Of a stretch of DNA of 64,000 bases, positions 23,701 through 34,700 are shown piece after piece. This stretch comes from Petrosia ficiformis. Its lineage: Eukaryota; Porifera; Demospongiae; Haplosclerida; Petrosiidae. Within the stretch, counting starts at the first letter, position 1. Every line of letters begins with the position of its first letter. The position numbers and the translations under genes are program-made. Below the pieces are notes generated by a model. It did no database searches. It saw only the letters and a program-made list of their open reading frames with translations, and was not told where the DNA came from. The stretch spans positions 920,930 through 984,929 of the forward strand of contig OX345649.1 of NCBI GenBank assembly GCA_947044365.1, in the 5' to 3' direction.

Positions 23701-26700
23701 CGGTTCCAAACGTATTTGATAACCAACAGAGGAACCTAACGACTCCGCCCTTTCTGATGCCACCCTCTCAGCAACTGAAAAAACATGATTGAGTACTTTG
23801 AGGTAAAAGAATCATGTATGAACCTGATATAGCACTGATCCTACGAGGCTGTGTACAGATCACATGACATTTAGTGCCACACCCACTCATTATAGCATCA
23901 TCAAGCAGAAACTGAGCAACCTGTGATGAAATGTAGTGTAGAGTCATACCAGACATCGTCTTTATATAATCTAGTGAATGATTGTCTGATGAATTTTGAA
24001 ACCATGATAAGCTCATATGGCTTACAACTAGCTCAAAGAGCTTCTTATTTGGCATAAACACTAACCATTGTTGAACTAATTTGGCCCATGCTTTAAAACA
24101 TAGTAAAAACTCTAAATCATTAAATTGTGGCAGTACTATATTATATGTACATGTATATTGACACCTGAGTGGTCTTGCCACATCCTGTTTCTCCACTTAT
24201 AACAACTACTTGATTATCCCTAACAATTCGAAGTATTTCTTCCTTTATACTCCATGATGGAAGCTGATGACGAAATTCCTAAGAGATGAAACGAGATGAA
24301 AAATGAACAAATTGACAGACAGAGAGGAGAGTAATTTCTTCACATAAGCATTTGTTACTGTAAATAGAAACAGTGCTACTATAAATAGAAATAGTGCTAC
24401 TATAAATAGAAACAGTGCTACTATAAGTTGAAATAGTGCTACTATAAATAGAAACAGTGCTACTATAAATAGAAATAGTGCTACTATAATTTGAAATAGT
24501 GCTACTATAAATAGAAACAGCGCTACTATAAATAGAAATAGTGCTACTATAAATAGAAATAGTGCTACTATAAATATAGTGCTACTATAAATAGAAATAG
24601 TGCTACTATAAGTTGAAATAGTGCTACTATAATTTGAAATAGTGCTACTATAAATAGAAACAGTGCCACTATAAATAGAAATAGTGCTACTATAAATAGA
24701 AATAGTGCTAATATAAATAGAAACAGTGCTACTATAAGTTGAAATAGTGCTAATATAAATATAGTGCTACTATAAATAGAAATAGTGCTACTATAAGTTG
24801 AAATAGTGCTACTATAAATAGAAATAGTGCTACTATAAATAGAAATAGTGCTACTATAAGTTGAAATAGTGCTACTATAAATATAGTGCTACTATAAATA
24901 GAAATAGTGCTACTTATAAACAGAAATAGTGCTACTATAAATAGAAACAGTGCTACTTATAAATAGAAACAGTGCTACTATAAATAGAAAGTGCTGCTAT
25001 AAATAGAAACAGCACTACTATAAATGGACACAGTGCTACTTATAAATAGAAATAATTTTATCCCAGTAAAAGAAAGGGTTGCACAAAAGGTAATACTTAT
25101 ACTATATGCTCCCTCCACATGTAAGTATGGGTTGAATCTATCACCATATCTGATAGAGGTACATAATACATGAACATACAGTACATATATTAACTATTGT
25201 ACATACAGTGTTCTGCTCACATTAGTCAGGACTGGTTGGGAATCACTACCAGTCAGATGAATTAACCACCTCTCAGATAATACATACATGTATATACATG
25301 TATGTATATATAGGCTACTGAGACAGAATTAAGTATATACTGGATAAACAGCACTAAATGTAATTTAGAATCCAACCACCACTCTAAATATCCTGGGCAG
25401 AATACTGTACATATGATGTATGTATGTATGTATTGAACAGATTTTGAAACTCTATTGTCACAATATCAGCTTACTGCATGTAAATATACTCACCTGCATT
25501 TTGGCATATATTTGATTTGTTTGTTTGTTTATTAGAAGTTGTTTCATCTCTTCGTCACTCATAGATGAACACACCCTTCCTGATACAATAGGAGGTTGAG
25601 AAATGGGTTGGATTATGGGCGGAGACTCTGTTGACAATATCATTCCACTGTCAACCATCTCCATCTTTTGTTCCTCTTCCATTTCCTCAATTTTTAGATC
25701 CGTTGCTACAACATAATTATATTACATGTATTGTATATGAGCAAATTTGAAAAAAAGAGACCTTTTCCTACAAACTAATTTTGCCAATTTCAATTGCTCA
25801 TTATACTGCCATTTTGTACGGAAGTCAATGAAATTTGGTATCCAGAGAGAACTATTATTAAGATTCTTAGATATTTAGATACCTATAGAAAATAGTCGTA
25901 TAGCAGACAAGACTGGTCACTTGCCAATTTACAACCATTTTAAACAAATGTTTGACCATTTTGAGCTTGTATCACACATGCAATACATTACATGACCGAT
26001 CAAAAATTATTAATGTCTAAGCAAATTTTAGACTTTCTTTATTGCTCTGGACAATAACAAGCGTTTAAAAGTATGCATTCGTTGAACTAGGTTCATAATT
26101 GCCTTGCAGAACTTGGTCCCTTCTGTATGGATGGTCACACATAATTACGTTTTCTTGTAATTAATATAATTATTTATGTATAAATTTGAACAATGTACAC
26201 TACTATCAATTAAGGGAATAATTCATTGCTATATAATAACAGGAAAGTGTATAATTAATGGTGCTAAGAAAACCAACACTATTCTAATTTCATTAATGTC
26301 ATGTATAAAGTTTAGGTACACGTATACATGTATTTCGTACATGTACACTGAACCAATAATTATGTATATACATGTAATTATAGTATGCGTGACCAAATTT
26401 GGGAAAACTACACTTGTAGCGCATAATAATTTTGAAGAAATGCCTACCTTCCAATACTCGCTATTCAGCTAAATTTTGTATCCAGGAGGAGCATTAACTG
26501 GTCTTCCTAGATACCAAATTTCATTGGCTTCCTGTGCAAAATGGTCAAATAGCGAGTGTTTGAAGGTAAGCATTAATTTGTTCAAAATCATTATGTGCCA
26601 CAAGTGTGGTTTTCCCAAATTGGGTCATAATTATAACGTATATTATATACATACATATACACACATTGGATGCATTTCATAATAATAATAATAAATATGT

Positions 26701-27244
26701 GAGATACCATTAGCACTCCCTTGACGTGTATCATCACTTTGTGAAGTTTGTTGAACATCGTCAAGTATTCTGCTAATATCTTGCTCACTTTCTTTACTTA
26801 TACTAACCACAGCTCTCTATGGAGTATGAAACAAAAACATTATTTCATCTTTTGGATGAAGAAATGAAAATAGCACCCTGGTGATCTTACAGGACACACC
26901 CTCTTGAAATATTCAATTGCAGGCACTGCTCGTATTACTTTAAATCTCATTTCTATTCATACATAACATAAAGAAAGACACCTCGAGTAGATCAGTAAAT
27001 TATAACCCAGACCCTCCTATGATTGAGGACACACCCTCTTGGAATATTCAAGGTGCCGTTCTTTACGCTTAATTCCATATATTACCTCATACTTCTCCCG
27101 CAGTTTCTTCTTTTCTAGACCTTTTTCTCTGTAGTACATTCCAATTTCCTTACCAGATAGCCCAGGTGGAGGTCCCCTTCCTCTCCTTCCCCGTCCTCCT
27201 CCTCTATTGGGACCTCTTCCTCTTGGTCTACTGTAGTAACTCAT
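14493..27244 (-). CDS. DHX36: DEAH-box G-quadruplex helicase DHX36 (RHAU), complete
   Basis: ATP-dependent helicase that unwinds DNA and RNA G-quadruplexes. Twenty exons in transcript order: 27244-27035, 26816-26708, 25705-25494, 24278-24165, 23920-23824, 23774-23627, 23370-23269, 23215-23151, 23102-23021, 22193-21803, 21210-21091, 21038-20950, 20534-20318, 20035-19862, 19695-19531, 19433-19334, 18896-18821, 18530-18422, 15948-15781, 14690-14493. Total 981 aa; human is 1008. The N-terminus has an RG-rich run and the DHX36-specific quadruplex-binding motif ([16 protein letters not shown], about 27-42). Walker A is GETGCGKT (206-213), motif II is DEVH (308-311; human DEIH), motif III is SAT (340-342) and motif VI is QRRGRAGR (573-580). 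Winged-helix, ratchet and OB-fold regions follow ([20 protein letters not shown]). A CTCTCAG acceptor just before the ATG suggests a 5' UTR intron. Head-to-head with the myosin gene. Confidence 0.97.
14700..15560. repeat. 68-bp minisatellite, DHX36 last intron
   Basis: About twelve copies of a 68-bp unit containing gatgaatgggttgatggg and gtacatgtatgtacccatg, with a 20-bp sub-duplication near 15040. The unit has no stop codons in any minus frame, so it produces 340-415-codon false ORFs rich in HPSIH and TYMGTYM. Confidence 0.92.
16366..17165. repeat. 57-bp minisatellite, DHX36 intron
   Basis: About fourteen highly uniform copies of a 57-bp AT-rich unit (cattatctaactatataca; atagtccatacactaatata). 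A single related stretch (atctaactatatacaataac) occurs at 54522 in GRK2/3, a possible seed sequence. Confidence 0.92.
17400..18170. repeat. ~27-bp minisatellite, DHX36 intron
   Basis: About 27 copies of a unit built on caggggtcacccacccagtc, decaying into longer related units up to about 18320. The transcript strand reads GGGTGGGTGACCCC, with repeated G-triplets and a GGGTGACCC inverted repeat. False ORFs run through it on both strands. Confidence 0.92.
18535..18815. repeat. (GGA)n/GA polypurine tract, DHX36 intron
   Basis: The + strand is almost only purine (gaggaggagg, gataggaatgag units); the transcript strand is a long CU-rich tract just downstream of an exon donor. Confidence 0.9.
18930..19320. 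repeat. TACATGTA/CAGACTTACAGATACATGT repeats, DHX36 intron
   Basis: Higher-order repeat of acagatacatgtacatgtac and cacatagagacagacttac, roughly 65 bp long, four to five copies. TACATGTA palindromes are dense. Confidence 0.85.
20140..20300. repeat. atatgactaaatgtacatgt tandem repeat, DHX36 intron
   Basis: Six or more copies of a 22-32-bp unit ending in variable lengths of TACATG. Confidence 0.85.
20636..20712. repeat. (CAGA)n microsatellite, DHX36 intron
   Basis: Near-pure tetranucleotide array. Confidence 0.9.
21308..21478. mobile_element. MITE with perfect 14-bp TIRs (CAGTGTTCTGCCCA), copy 1
   Basis: 171 bp, bounded by CAGTGTTCTGCCCA and its exact inverse TGGGCAGAACACTG, and flanked by GTATG on both sides (21303-21307, 21479-21483), a likely 5-bp target-site duplication. 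Non-coding. It lies in the DHX36 intron between the exons at 22193-21803 and 21210-21091. Confidence 0.85.
22222..22611. mobile_element. CATGATGACCTCA-family MITE, expanded copy, DHX36 intron
   Basis: Reverse orientation relative to 44913-45240. It ends in ctgaggtcatcat; the other terminus is truncated only about 30 bp from the acceptor of the exon at 22193. The centre (attacagtataatcatgtat type) is amplified about four times, as in the RNA ligase copy. Confidence 0.7.
22787..22925. mobile_element. AGTAATTAC-family element, copy 2
   Basis: About 139 bp in a DHX36 intron, the same body and inverted ends as 7975-8122. Confidence 0.65.
23410..23625. repeat. Tandem duplications including a copied DHX36 exon end
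   Basis: Repeats of roughly 65-85 bp containing cacactgtacacagtaacac. They also contain ggtcaccaatcagtcgtctc, which copies the last ~25 bases of the adjacent exon (23774-23627). One copy retains the GTGAGT donor. Confidence 0.8.
24353..25050. repeat. 21-bp minisatellite, DHX36 intron
   Basis: Over thirty copies of ctactataaatagaaatagtg, with agttgaa and atttgaa variants forming an irregular higher-order order. Confidence 0.93.
25206..25407. mobile_element. MITE with CAGTGTTCTG TIRs, copy 2
   Basis: About 202 bp, cagtgttctgctca to tgggcagaatactg, flanked by TACATA on both sides (25200-25205, 25408-25413). It is longer than copy 1 because of an internal TACATGTATA insertion. A degenerate third copy lies at about 3797-3945. 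Confidence 0.82.
26390..26635. mobile_element. Foldback element (CCAAATTTGGGAAAAC family), DHX36 intron 2
   Basis: The two halves are inverted copies. The left arm starts tgggaaaactacacttgtag and the right arm ends ccacaagtgtggttttccca; homology continues through most of about 110 bp per arm. Related copies are at 38280-38515 and, more decayed, near 6195-6420, 25760-25870, 55690-55910 and 60960-61080. Confidence 0.8.
26893..26916 (-). other. Echo of DHX36 exon 1 end
   Basis: On the minus strand it reads nearly the same as the last codons of exon 1 plus donor (GAATATTTCAAGAGGGTGTG; original at 27052-27028). It lies in intron 1, 119 bp beyond the true donor, and would act as a second GTGTGT donor. 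Confidence 0.6.
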
Positions 27245-27491
27245 ACCTGAGAGGGATCCAAACACTTCTGAAAACTCTCTTAAATAAATTGTACAGCGAG
27301 ACGGTGAAGCACCCAGAAAGAACCTCCACATGGTGTGGGCATGTCTACCACGCCTATGATACCAGGTTGTTCATGTGCTAAAGTGAGTTATTTGTTTGTT
27401 ATTATTCGGTTTCCTTGAATCCTTGTTTATATTTCAGCGTAAAATTTAATTTCTTTGATCCAGCTGTCGTCGAAGCGTAAGTGCATACGAC
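27245..27491. promoter_or_regulatory. Bidirectional DHX36/MYO1C intergenic region
   Basis: 247 bp between two start codons in opposite directions. Part of it next to DHX36 may be a 5' UTR intron (acceptor directly at its ATG). No TATA box or NRF1 site seen. Confidence 0.7.
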
Positions 27492-28421
27492 ATGGCGATG
27501 GAAAGCGCTTTAGTGGTGAGGGACAGGATCGGTGTACAGGACTTCGTACTGTTGGAAAATTACAGAAGTGAGGATGCTTTCATGGACAATCTTCGCAAAC
27601 GTTTCAAAGAAAGGCTCATCTATGTACGTAAGTCTTCATTTGGTAATTCACCCACATGTCCTCTCTGTAAACAAATCTTTGCAGTTCAATGTTTGTCATT
27701 TTCACAATGGTGTTATATCAACCATCTATTATAAATATATTACAGTACAAACTATACTAATTCATCACTATGAATATCTGATTATATATATATATATATA
27801 TAATTATATTCACACACATACAGACATATATTGGTTCAGTTGTCATATCTGTCAATCCATATAAGCAACTTGATATATATGGAGAGGATGCAATGGAAAA
27901 ATATCGAGGAGTGAATTTTTACGAACTTCCACCACACATGTAAGGGTCATGGTTTTGGAACGAGGCTGCATGAAACACTCATGGTTTGGAATGGGGCTGC
28001 ATGAAATACTCATGGTTTTGGAATGAGCCTGTGTATAAAAGTCATTGTGTCCCTATATAAACAGTCAATGGGAATGAGGTTTACAAGTATGTGAGAGCTA
28101 CCTAATAAACACACAACAGGTGTCATTGTGTATCAACAACATTCATTAAAGCCAAATAATTGTTGCACTATGATAATTATCTTTATCTTAATTATATATA
28201 ATTATATTATAATTACATAATTATTATTTAAATAAACAAATGTTCATTTTTGAGGAAAATGAAAACTTTTTTATAGTTTTGACCTTTGTTTACATTTCTA
28301 GATATGCTATTTCTGATACTGCATATCGGGCAATGAGAGATGAAGGAAGGGATCAATGTATTCTTATCTCTGGGGAAAGTGGGGCTGGAAAGACAGGTGA
28401 AATGGACGGATGGATGGACGG

Positions 28422-28457
<36 letters not shown>

Positions 28458-31400
28458 ATGGATGGACTAGCTCTTAATGATTTAGACCGGAAGAATCTTG
28501 TATATAATACTAGTAGACACTACAGACACCTTGTTTATAACAATAATAACATAATTACGCAAACCACAACTAATAAATATACATTCCTATCATACTAATC
28601 TCATCCACTTGTTAAATGAAGTTTGATATAATTTATTACTCTATACCATATTAGGAGTCACTTTTCATAATATATAGTATGGTATTGTATACGAATTATA
28701 GTATATAGTTATATAGGCTTTGTTAGGGTTATATCAAGTCAGTTAGAAGTGGGAGATTTTGGAATGTATTTACAAAGTATTAAATATTTACCTGATTCAA
28801 TAAAGATGTATCTGAAGTTTTGTGTGTTAGGATAGTACACAGTACATGTTTGTCAAATATTAAAGCATATTATTATTTTAATGATCATCCTCCTTACAGA
28901 GGCCAGTAAAAAGATATTACAATATTTGGCCCAGTGTAGTGGACATCGTGGGGAAGTAGATAGGGTGAAGAACAGGTTATTGAAGTCTAATCCTGTACTG
29001 GAGGTACATACTAATGATTTGTTTTATCATTTCACTATCTACACTCTGTTGTTGTTATTGTTGCTGTTTTGTTGTTTTTCTTTCCAGGCATTTGGGAATG
29101 CTAAAACCAATCGTAATGACAACTCCTCAAGATTTGGAAAATATATGGACATACAGTTTGACTTCAAGGTTAGTATTACACTCCTCTCTCCATGTACATA
29201 TAAACCTATTTCTATACAAATGTACATGTACATTGTACAATTTACACATACAATGTACAATGTACAATGTACATGTACAATGTACATTGTACATTGTACA
29301 TGTACATTGTACATTGTACATTGTACATGTACATTGTACATTGTACATGTACATGTATTTCTGTCTATGTACTCCTCTTTCTATGTACATATGCATATGT
29401 ACACCTCTTTCTATATGTACATATACATGGTACACCTGTCTATATATACATGTACATGTACACCACTTTATGTACATGTATACCACTTTATGTACACATG
29501 TACATGTACTTGTACACCGCTTTCTATGTGTGTACATACTACATGTATGTATAATATTATCCATATACATCTTTTCTATGTATGTACATGTATCTTTCTA
29601 TGTCTGTTACCTATATCTATTTTTCTAATTTCCAGGGGGCTCCAGTAGGTGGCCATATTAACAACTACTTGTTGGAGAAATCGCGAGTGATATATCAGCA
29701 GAAAGGAGAGAGAAACTTCCATATTTTTTATCAACTATTGCAAGCTGACTCAACCCTTCTTAATGATCTTTTGCTCAAAAACAACCCTAATGAATATCAT
29801 TATCTCTCGCAAGTATGTTTATCAGCTAGAAGTCTCATTTTTGGTGGGACATTACTGAATTTTGATCATCTCTAAGCCTATATTGTCATAAGCTTGAAAT
29901 GGTCAGACATTTATTTAAAATGGGTAGAAAAGGTCCAATGAGTGTTACTAATTTCTTGACTTGTCATTTGTCTGTTTGTCCATCTGTACCTGTCACTAAT
30001 CCAGTTACTATAGCAACTAACAACTCAGTTACCATAGCAACAGTGACTTAGTGACTCATTCATCTATTTGTATTTTGTTTTAGGGTGACTGTACACATGT
30101 GGACAGTATCAATGATCGAACTGATTTTCTACAAGTACAGAAAGCCCTCGGTGTGCTCGGATTTTCAGATGTGGAAGTCAAAGTCAGCTATAGAAATAAC
30201 ATCTACATGTACATGTTGTATCTGTACTCTCAATATATATATCTCCATTTTCTCACAGAGTTTATGGACTATTGTTGGTGCTATTTTACATCTGGGTGAA
30301 ATTCAGTATGAAGGTGATGAAGAGGGCAAAGCCCAGATTGTATCTAAAGATGGTGAGAAAAGCCTTATTCGTAAGGTACAGCATATTGTATATATCAACA
30401 ACAATTACACATTTAATATACTCATCTCTCTCCCTCACTCCCTCCCTCCCTCCCTCCATCCATCCCTCCATCCATCCCTCCATCCATCCCTCCATCCATC
30501 CCTCCCTCCCTCCATCTCCATCCCTATTTCCCTCCATCCTTCTTCCCTTCTTTTAACTCTTCCTCTTCCTTCTCATTGTGTGTCTCTTTACCCATCCATC
30601 CCTCTCATCCTCAATCTCAATCCTTCCCCTTCTCTCCTTTAGTTGCTGGATTTACCAGAAGATAAGTTGGAATTAGCATTGACTCATCGACTTATTGAAG
30701 CCCGTCAAGAAAAGCTTCTCTCTCCACTCACAGTGGAACAGGCTTCTTATGCCAGAGACGCAATGGCCAAAGCTGTTTATGAAAGGCTTTTTAATTGGCT
30801 GGTGAAACGATTGAATTCATCTCTTGAATATAAGGTACTGTTTATATACATGTACATGTATCTACATTTTATCTATCTATCTATCTGTCTATTTATCCGT
30901 GTACATGTACATGTATCTATCTATCTATCTATCTGTCTATTTATCCATGTATATGTACATGTATCTATCTGTCTATTTATTCGTGTACATGTATCTATGT
31001 CTATAATATATTTACATGTACATGTACTACGTATACAGATAGACATGTAGACATTAATCTATCTATCCATATACTGTATCATCTATCTGTCAATCAATCT
31101 ATCTATCCATCTATTCATCCATCTATTTATCTATCCATCCATTCCACTATCCATCCATTCATCCATTTATCCATCCATTTATCCATCCATTTATCCATTC
31201 AGCTATCCTATCTACTTATCTATCTATCTACAGAGTAAGAGTAGAAAGACATTAATGGGTCTTCTTGATATCTATGGTTTTGAGATATTTGAATTAAATT
31301 CTTTTGAGCAGTTTTGTATTAACTATTGTAATGAAAAACTGCAGCAGCTTTTTATTGAACTCACTCTCAAATCTGAACAAGAAGAATATCTTAATGAAGG

Positions 31401-31664
31401 AATAAAGGTGTGAATGACAAGATTAGTTCATCTGTCTGTCTGTCTGTCTATCTGTCTATCTGACTTTCTGTCTATTTGTCTATCTGTCTATCTATCTGTC
31501 TGTCTATCTATCTGTCTCTATCTATCTGTCTGTCTATCTATCTGACTGTTTATCTCTGTCTGTCTGTCTGGATGTCTACCTGTTTGTCTGATACTACACT
31601 TAACTATGTCTGTCTGTCTACTTCTCTGTTTATCTATTTGTCTGTATATCTGTCTGTCTGTCTA

Positions 31665-31707
<43 letters not shown>

Positions 31708-34700
31708 ACCTGTTTGTCTGTCTCCCTACGAATGTGTTATTCAGCCTGTCTTTCCATTTATCTATCTATTTATCCATTTGTCTATTCTACTGATCTATTC
31801 ATCCATTATTTGATTATCAATTGTCTTTTTTAAATTCAGTGGGAAGCAATAGAATATTTCAACAACAAAATAATTTGTGATTTGGTCGAAGAGAAACACA
31901 GGGGAATCATATCTGTACTAGTTAGTATTACATTAATAACTATACATGTATACATGTACATGTACAGTATACATGTATAATACATGTACATAATTATGTA
32001 CTTGTATGTGTGATGACATCATACATGTACTAAATACATGTACATGTACAGTATATAATACTTGTATGTGTGATGACATCATACAAGTACTAAATACATG
32101 TACATGTACATGTACAGTATATATACATGCATGTACATGTATGAAGATCACCATCAATGAGCTATGTACATGTAACACATTAACAGCATTATCATAACAG
32201 GTTAACTGGTACACCATAACAGCCAGTTAATCAGACAAGTATACATGTAGATGTATGTAAGTATACTAATTATGAATAACCTTTGACCTTTGTTTCTATT
32301 TGATGTATAACAGGATGAGGAATGCCTTCGTCCAGGTGATGTCACAGACCAGACATTCTTGGCCAAACTGACAGCTGTGGTAGGAAGTCATGCCCATTTC
32401 ATTACGTATGTCACACCTCCATGCCTACACTGTTACCTGCACAACCCCATAACGTATGTATAATTGTCTCTAACTTTTTGTTCTTCCCTTTCTTCTCAAA
32501 CTACACCCACTCATTCTCGTACCTTCTTGCATCCATAATGAATCCATACATATGTGCTAATACATTGCATACAAACATACATACATGCAGACACGAAACA
32601 TCAGATTATGAAGGTAGGAAAACTATTGAACGAGACCAGTTCCGTTTGAGGCATTATGCTGGAGATGTTACTTACTATATTGAAGGTAAAACATTCGTTT
32701 GTGTCTGTCTGTCTTTGAGAGTTAGTAAGTGAATTTATAAATTTAGTACGAAAATAATCTTTTTTAGCTATTGTAATGGACCAGGAATAGCTAAATATTT
32801 TTATACTACATTTTCACTATCCCATTTAGTCTTGGGGATAATTTTATCCATGGTCAGGGCCCAGGATAAATATACATGTGCCAATACTTGAGCATGTGAG
32901 GGTTAAGAATTTAACCTAGGTTTATTTGAGCTTGGTCTACTCCATGGCCACATCTCAAGTCAAATTTTGAACTTGGGTTATTTTACGGTGTAAATACATT
33001 AACCAGGCTTCCTTTCAATATACACTTGTCCATGTACATGTACAGTGTATAAAGTATTGGGTTATTTTAACATTCAGTCAGTTGTTTTGTTTCCTCAATG
33101 GTGATTTGTCTTTCCTGTTAGGAATATGTACAAGTACTAGTTAATTTGATCTTGATCTATATTGACTAGTATATAAAGTACATGTCATAATAAAGCACAG
33201 TAACAAACATCAATACAGTGTACAGAGCATAGTATTATAGATATAAACCTGTGGTGTATTATAATTATCTTTCCCATTTAGTTCCTGTGAAAAGAACAGA
33301 TGTTATTTACTCATTTCAGAGTAATTACATGTAGTATGAACATCATCTGTTGTACATGTACTGGAATTGATAGGGGGCTTTCCATTCTTTATTTTGGCAT
33401 GTACTTTTATAAACTAGTCAATACACATTTATATCAAAAGAAATAAATTACTACTTGTAAACATTACCTAGCGATGAGTAATTGAGTGATATAGTCTCAG
33501 GAGCATGTTATTAATATTGTATTGAAACTTACATGTATGTAACTAAATGAGGGTTAAAATAACCCATTGATTTTTACAGTGTAGTTGCCTGTACAAATAA
33601 TTAAAAGTGTCTTTCCTCATTCGGAAGTTCTCATACTAAAAGCCACAATGTCTGAGTGTAGTTATAGTATAATATAGTATATAATAATATTTGTACTCGT
33701 AGGATTTGTGGATAAGAACAATGATTTACTATACAGGAGTTCGAAGGAGGTAAAGTCTTAAAGTTATTTAAGAATTAGTTTGATCTGATCTCTCGTCTTA
33801 GGCTCTGAGTGCAAGTGAGAATATAATTCTGTCTGAGATATTTCCTCAATCTGAGCTAGCTTCCCAGAAGAGACCTCCCACTGTATGATTAACCTAATGA
33901 TTAACCAATGGATGGATGGATGGATGGATAGATGGATGAATGGATGGATACCAGGATGGACAGAAAGACTGAAAGACGGATTGATGGATGTGATGAATGT
34001 GATGGATGGATGAATGGATAGATTAATCGATAGATGATAGATGTGATGAACAAATGGATGGATGGATGGATGGATTGATTGATGAATTAATGGATGAATG
34101 GATGGACAGACGGACTGAAAGACAGACTGAAAGACAGACGGATGGATGGATAGATGAATAGATGGATGATAGATGTGATGGACAAATGGATGGATGGACG
34201 GACGGATGGATGGACAGACATTAGACAGATGAACAGGTGATCAGGTTCGATAACAGCTTTCATAATATTCTCTTTTTCTTATTCTTTCCATTCTTATTCT
34301 CCTCTTCCAATTTATTACTCTACAGGCTGGTATGCAGTTTAAAGCTAGTCTCAGTGATTTAATGAACATTCTCATGTCCAAAGAACCATCTTATGTTCGC
34401 TGTATTAAACCAAACGACTTGAAACAACCTTGTAAGTATATAGTACATGGATACTTTTGCTTACATCTAATTCTTCCCTCCATTCACTGTTTCTCTAAAT
34501 CCTTCATTTCTGTTCTCATTTCCTTATAGCAATATTTGATGATAAAGTCGTATCTCACCAAGTCAAATATTTGGGTCTCATGGAGAACTTAAGAGTGAGA
34601 AGGGCTGGATTCTGCTACAGGCGACATTTTGAAGTTTTTTTGAATCGGTAAGGATACTTTTACTGATAGCTGTCTAAACATGTCATATTCTCTTTTTCCA

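Noticed and set aside
27245..27331. Upstream in-frame extension of DHX36 (ATG at 27331)
   Set aside because: The family N-terminus matches from MSYYSRPRG and there is an acceptor (CTCTCAG) just before it, so the extension is probably 5' UTR intron.
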